Source: an uncultured Anaerocolumna sp.
GTDB lineage: Bacteria; Bacillota; Clostridia; Lachnospirales; Lachnospiraceae
Length of the DNA stretch: 6,047 nt
Direction of reading: 5' to 3'
Assembly: GCA_937901695.1 (NCBI GenBank)
Contig: CALDJN010000080.1
Location: 1 to 6,047 of the forward strand
Below are positions 5,746 through 6,047 of this stretch, piece after piece; position 1 is the first letter of the stretch; each line of letters begins with the position of its first letter. The notes under the pieces are model-generated. The model ran no database searches, was not told where the DNA came from, and was given only the letters and a program-made list of their open reading frames with translations. Position numbers and translations under genes: made by a program.

Positions 5746-6047
5746 TTAAATCCCATTGCTTTCAAGAAAATCTTTTAATAAATTCATACATACAGATTTT
5801 CTATATTCAGCAGAAACTCTGCCTCGAATAGGAACGATTGCTTCATCGAATGCTGCTAAATATTTTTCTTTCACAGCTTTTGCTTCATCGATAGTTTTAC
5901 CGATTAACATTCCGTCAATATCCGGTCTTCTGATAACCACATCACTTACAGCACCAAATGCGGTCATACAGTTTACAACTTTACCATCTTTGATATCAAG
6001 TACGCCGGCAAAGGATACTCTGGAGATTGCTAATGCATTTCTTGCTC
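5746..6047 (-). CDS. Molybdenum hydroxylase FAD-binding subunit, C-terminal part (xanthine dehydrogenase type)
   Basis: Only the last 99 codons or so are in the window; the frame is open through the right edge, and an internal Met at 5967 is not the true start. The visible sequence is the CO dehydrogenase flavoprotein C-terminal domain: RNALAISRVSFAGVLDIKDG, then the conserved TAFGAVSDVVIRRP segment, and near the end the family-typical RGRVSAEYRK. In these enzymes the FAD subunit passes electrons from the molybdenum subunit, through 2Fe-2S centres, to NAD+ or another acceptor. A xanthine dehydrogenase role is inferred from the downstream xanthine/urate-type permease on the same strand; other hydroxylases (nicotinate, CO) share this domain. 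As the last gene of its unit, its Fe-S and molybdenum partners would lie beyond the right edge. No obvious ribosome binding site or start is visible because the gene is cut. Confidence 0.85.
   Translation of the reverse strand, partial: ARNALAISRVSFAGVLDIKDGKVVNCMTAFGAVSDVVIRRPDIDGMLIGKTIDEAKAVKEKYLAAFDEAIVPIRGRVSAEYRKSVCMNLLKDFLESNGI

Overview
The window looks like chromosomal DNA of a low-GC, Gram-positive anaerobe of the Clostridia, most likely a Lachnospiraceae relative. This is inferred from the AT-rich sequence, strong Shine-Dalgarno sites, sigma-A-type promoters (two with an extended -10), the style of the RecR and CheY-like proteins, and the LysM wall-binding module. I recognise no exact strain.

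Layout. (1) Bases 148-2262 (+) encode a secreted two-domain nucleotide phosphoesterase (CpdB/YfkN type) with a Lys/Pro/Glu-rich linker and a C-terminal LysM, behind its own promoter. (2) Bases 2263-2753 hold no credible gene but contain a 160-bp nested palindromic element (MITE-like) and a diverged 63-bp duplication. (3) Bases 2754-3732 (+) are a two-gene unit, recR and a stand-alone CheY-like receiver, 13 bp apart. (4) Bases 3733-4055 are a gene-poor spacer between convergent genes, and its first ~200 bp differ in character from their surroundings. (5) Bases 4056-5408 (-) encode an NCS2 xanthine/urate-type permease whose start should be ATG at 5408, not the upstream GTG at 5420. (6) Bases 5409-5745 hold the permease leader and promoter, a set of CTACTTT repeats and a 21-bp-stem hairpin. 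(7) Bases 5746 to the right edge (-) are the C-terminal end of a molybdenum hydroxylase FAD subunit (xanthine dehydrogenase FAD subunit type).

Functional reading. The permease and the dehydrogenase subunit lie on the same strand and fit a purine uptake and oxidation locus, apparently as two transcription units because the permease has its own promoter. The wall-bound nucleotide phosphoesterase could release nucleosides and phosphate outside the cell, but it is about 2 kb away, on the other strand and separately transcribed, so a shared pathway is only a suggestion. RecR is a housekeeping recombination-repair protein. I found no CRISPR array, RNA gene, transposase or clearly new multi-gene system. 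The most interesting material is the non-coding repeat and structure content of the three spacers.
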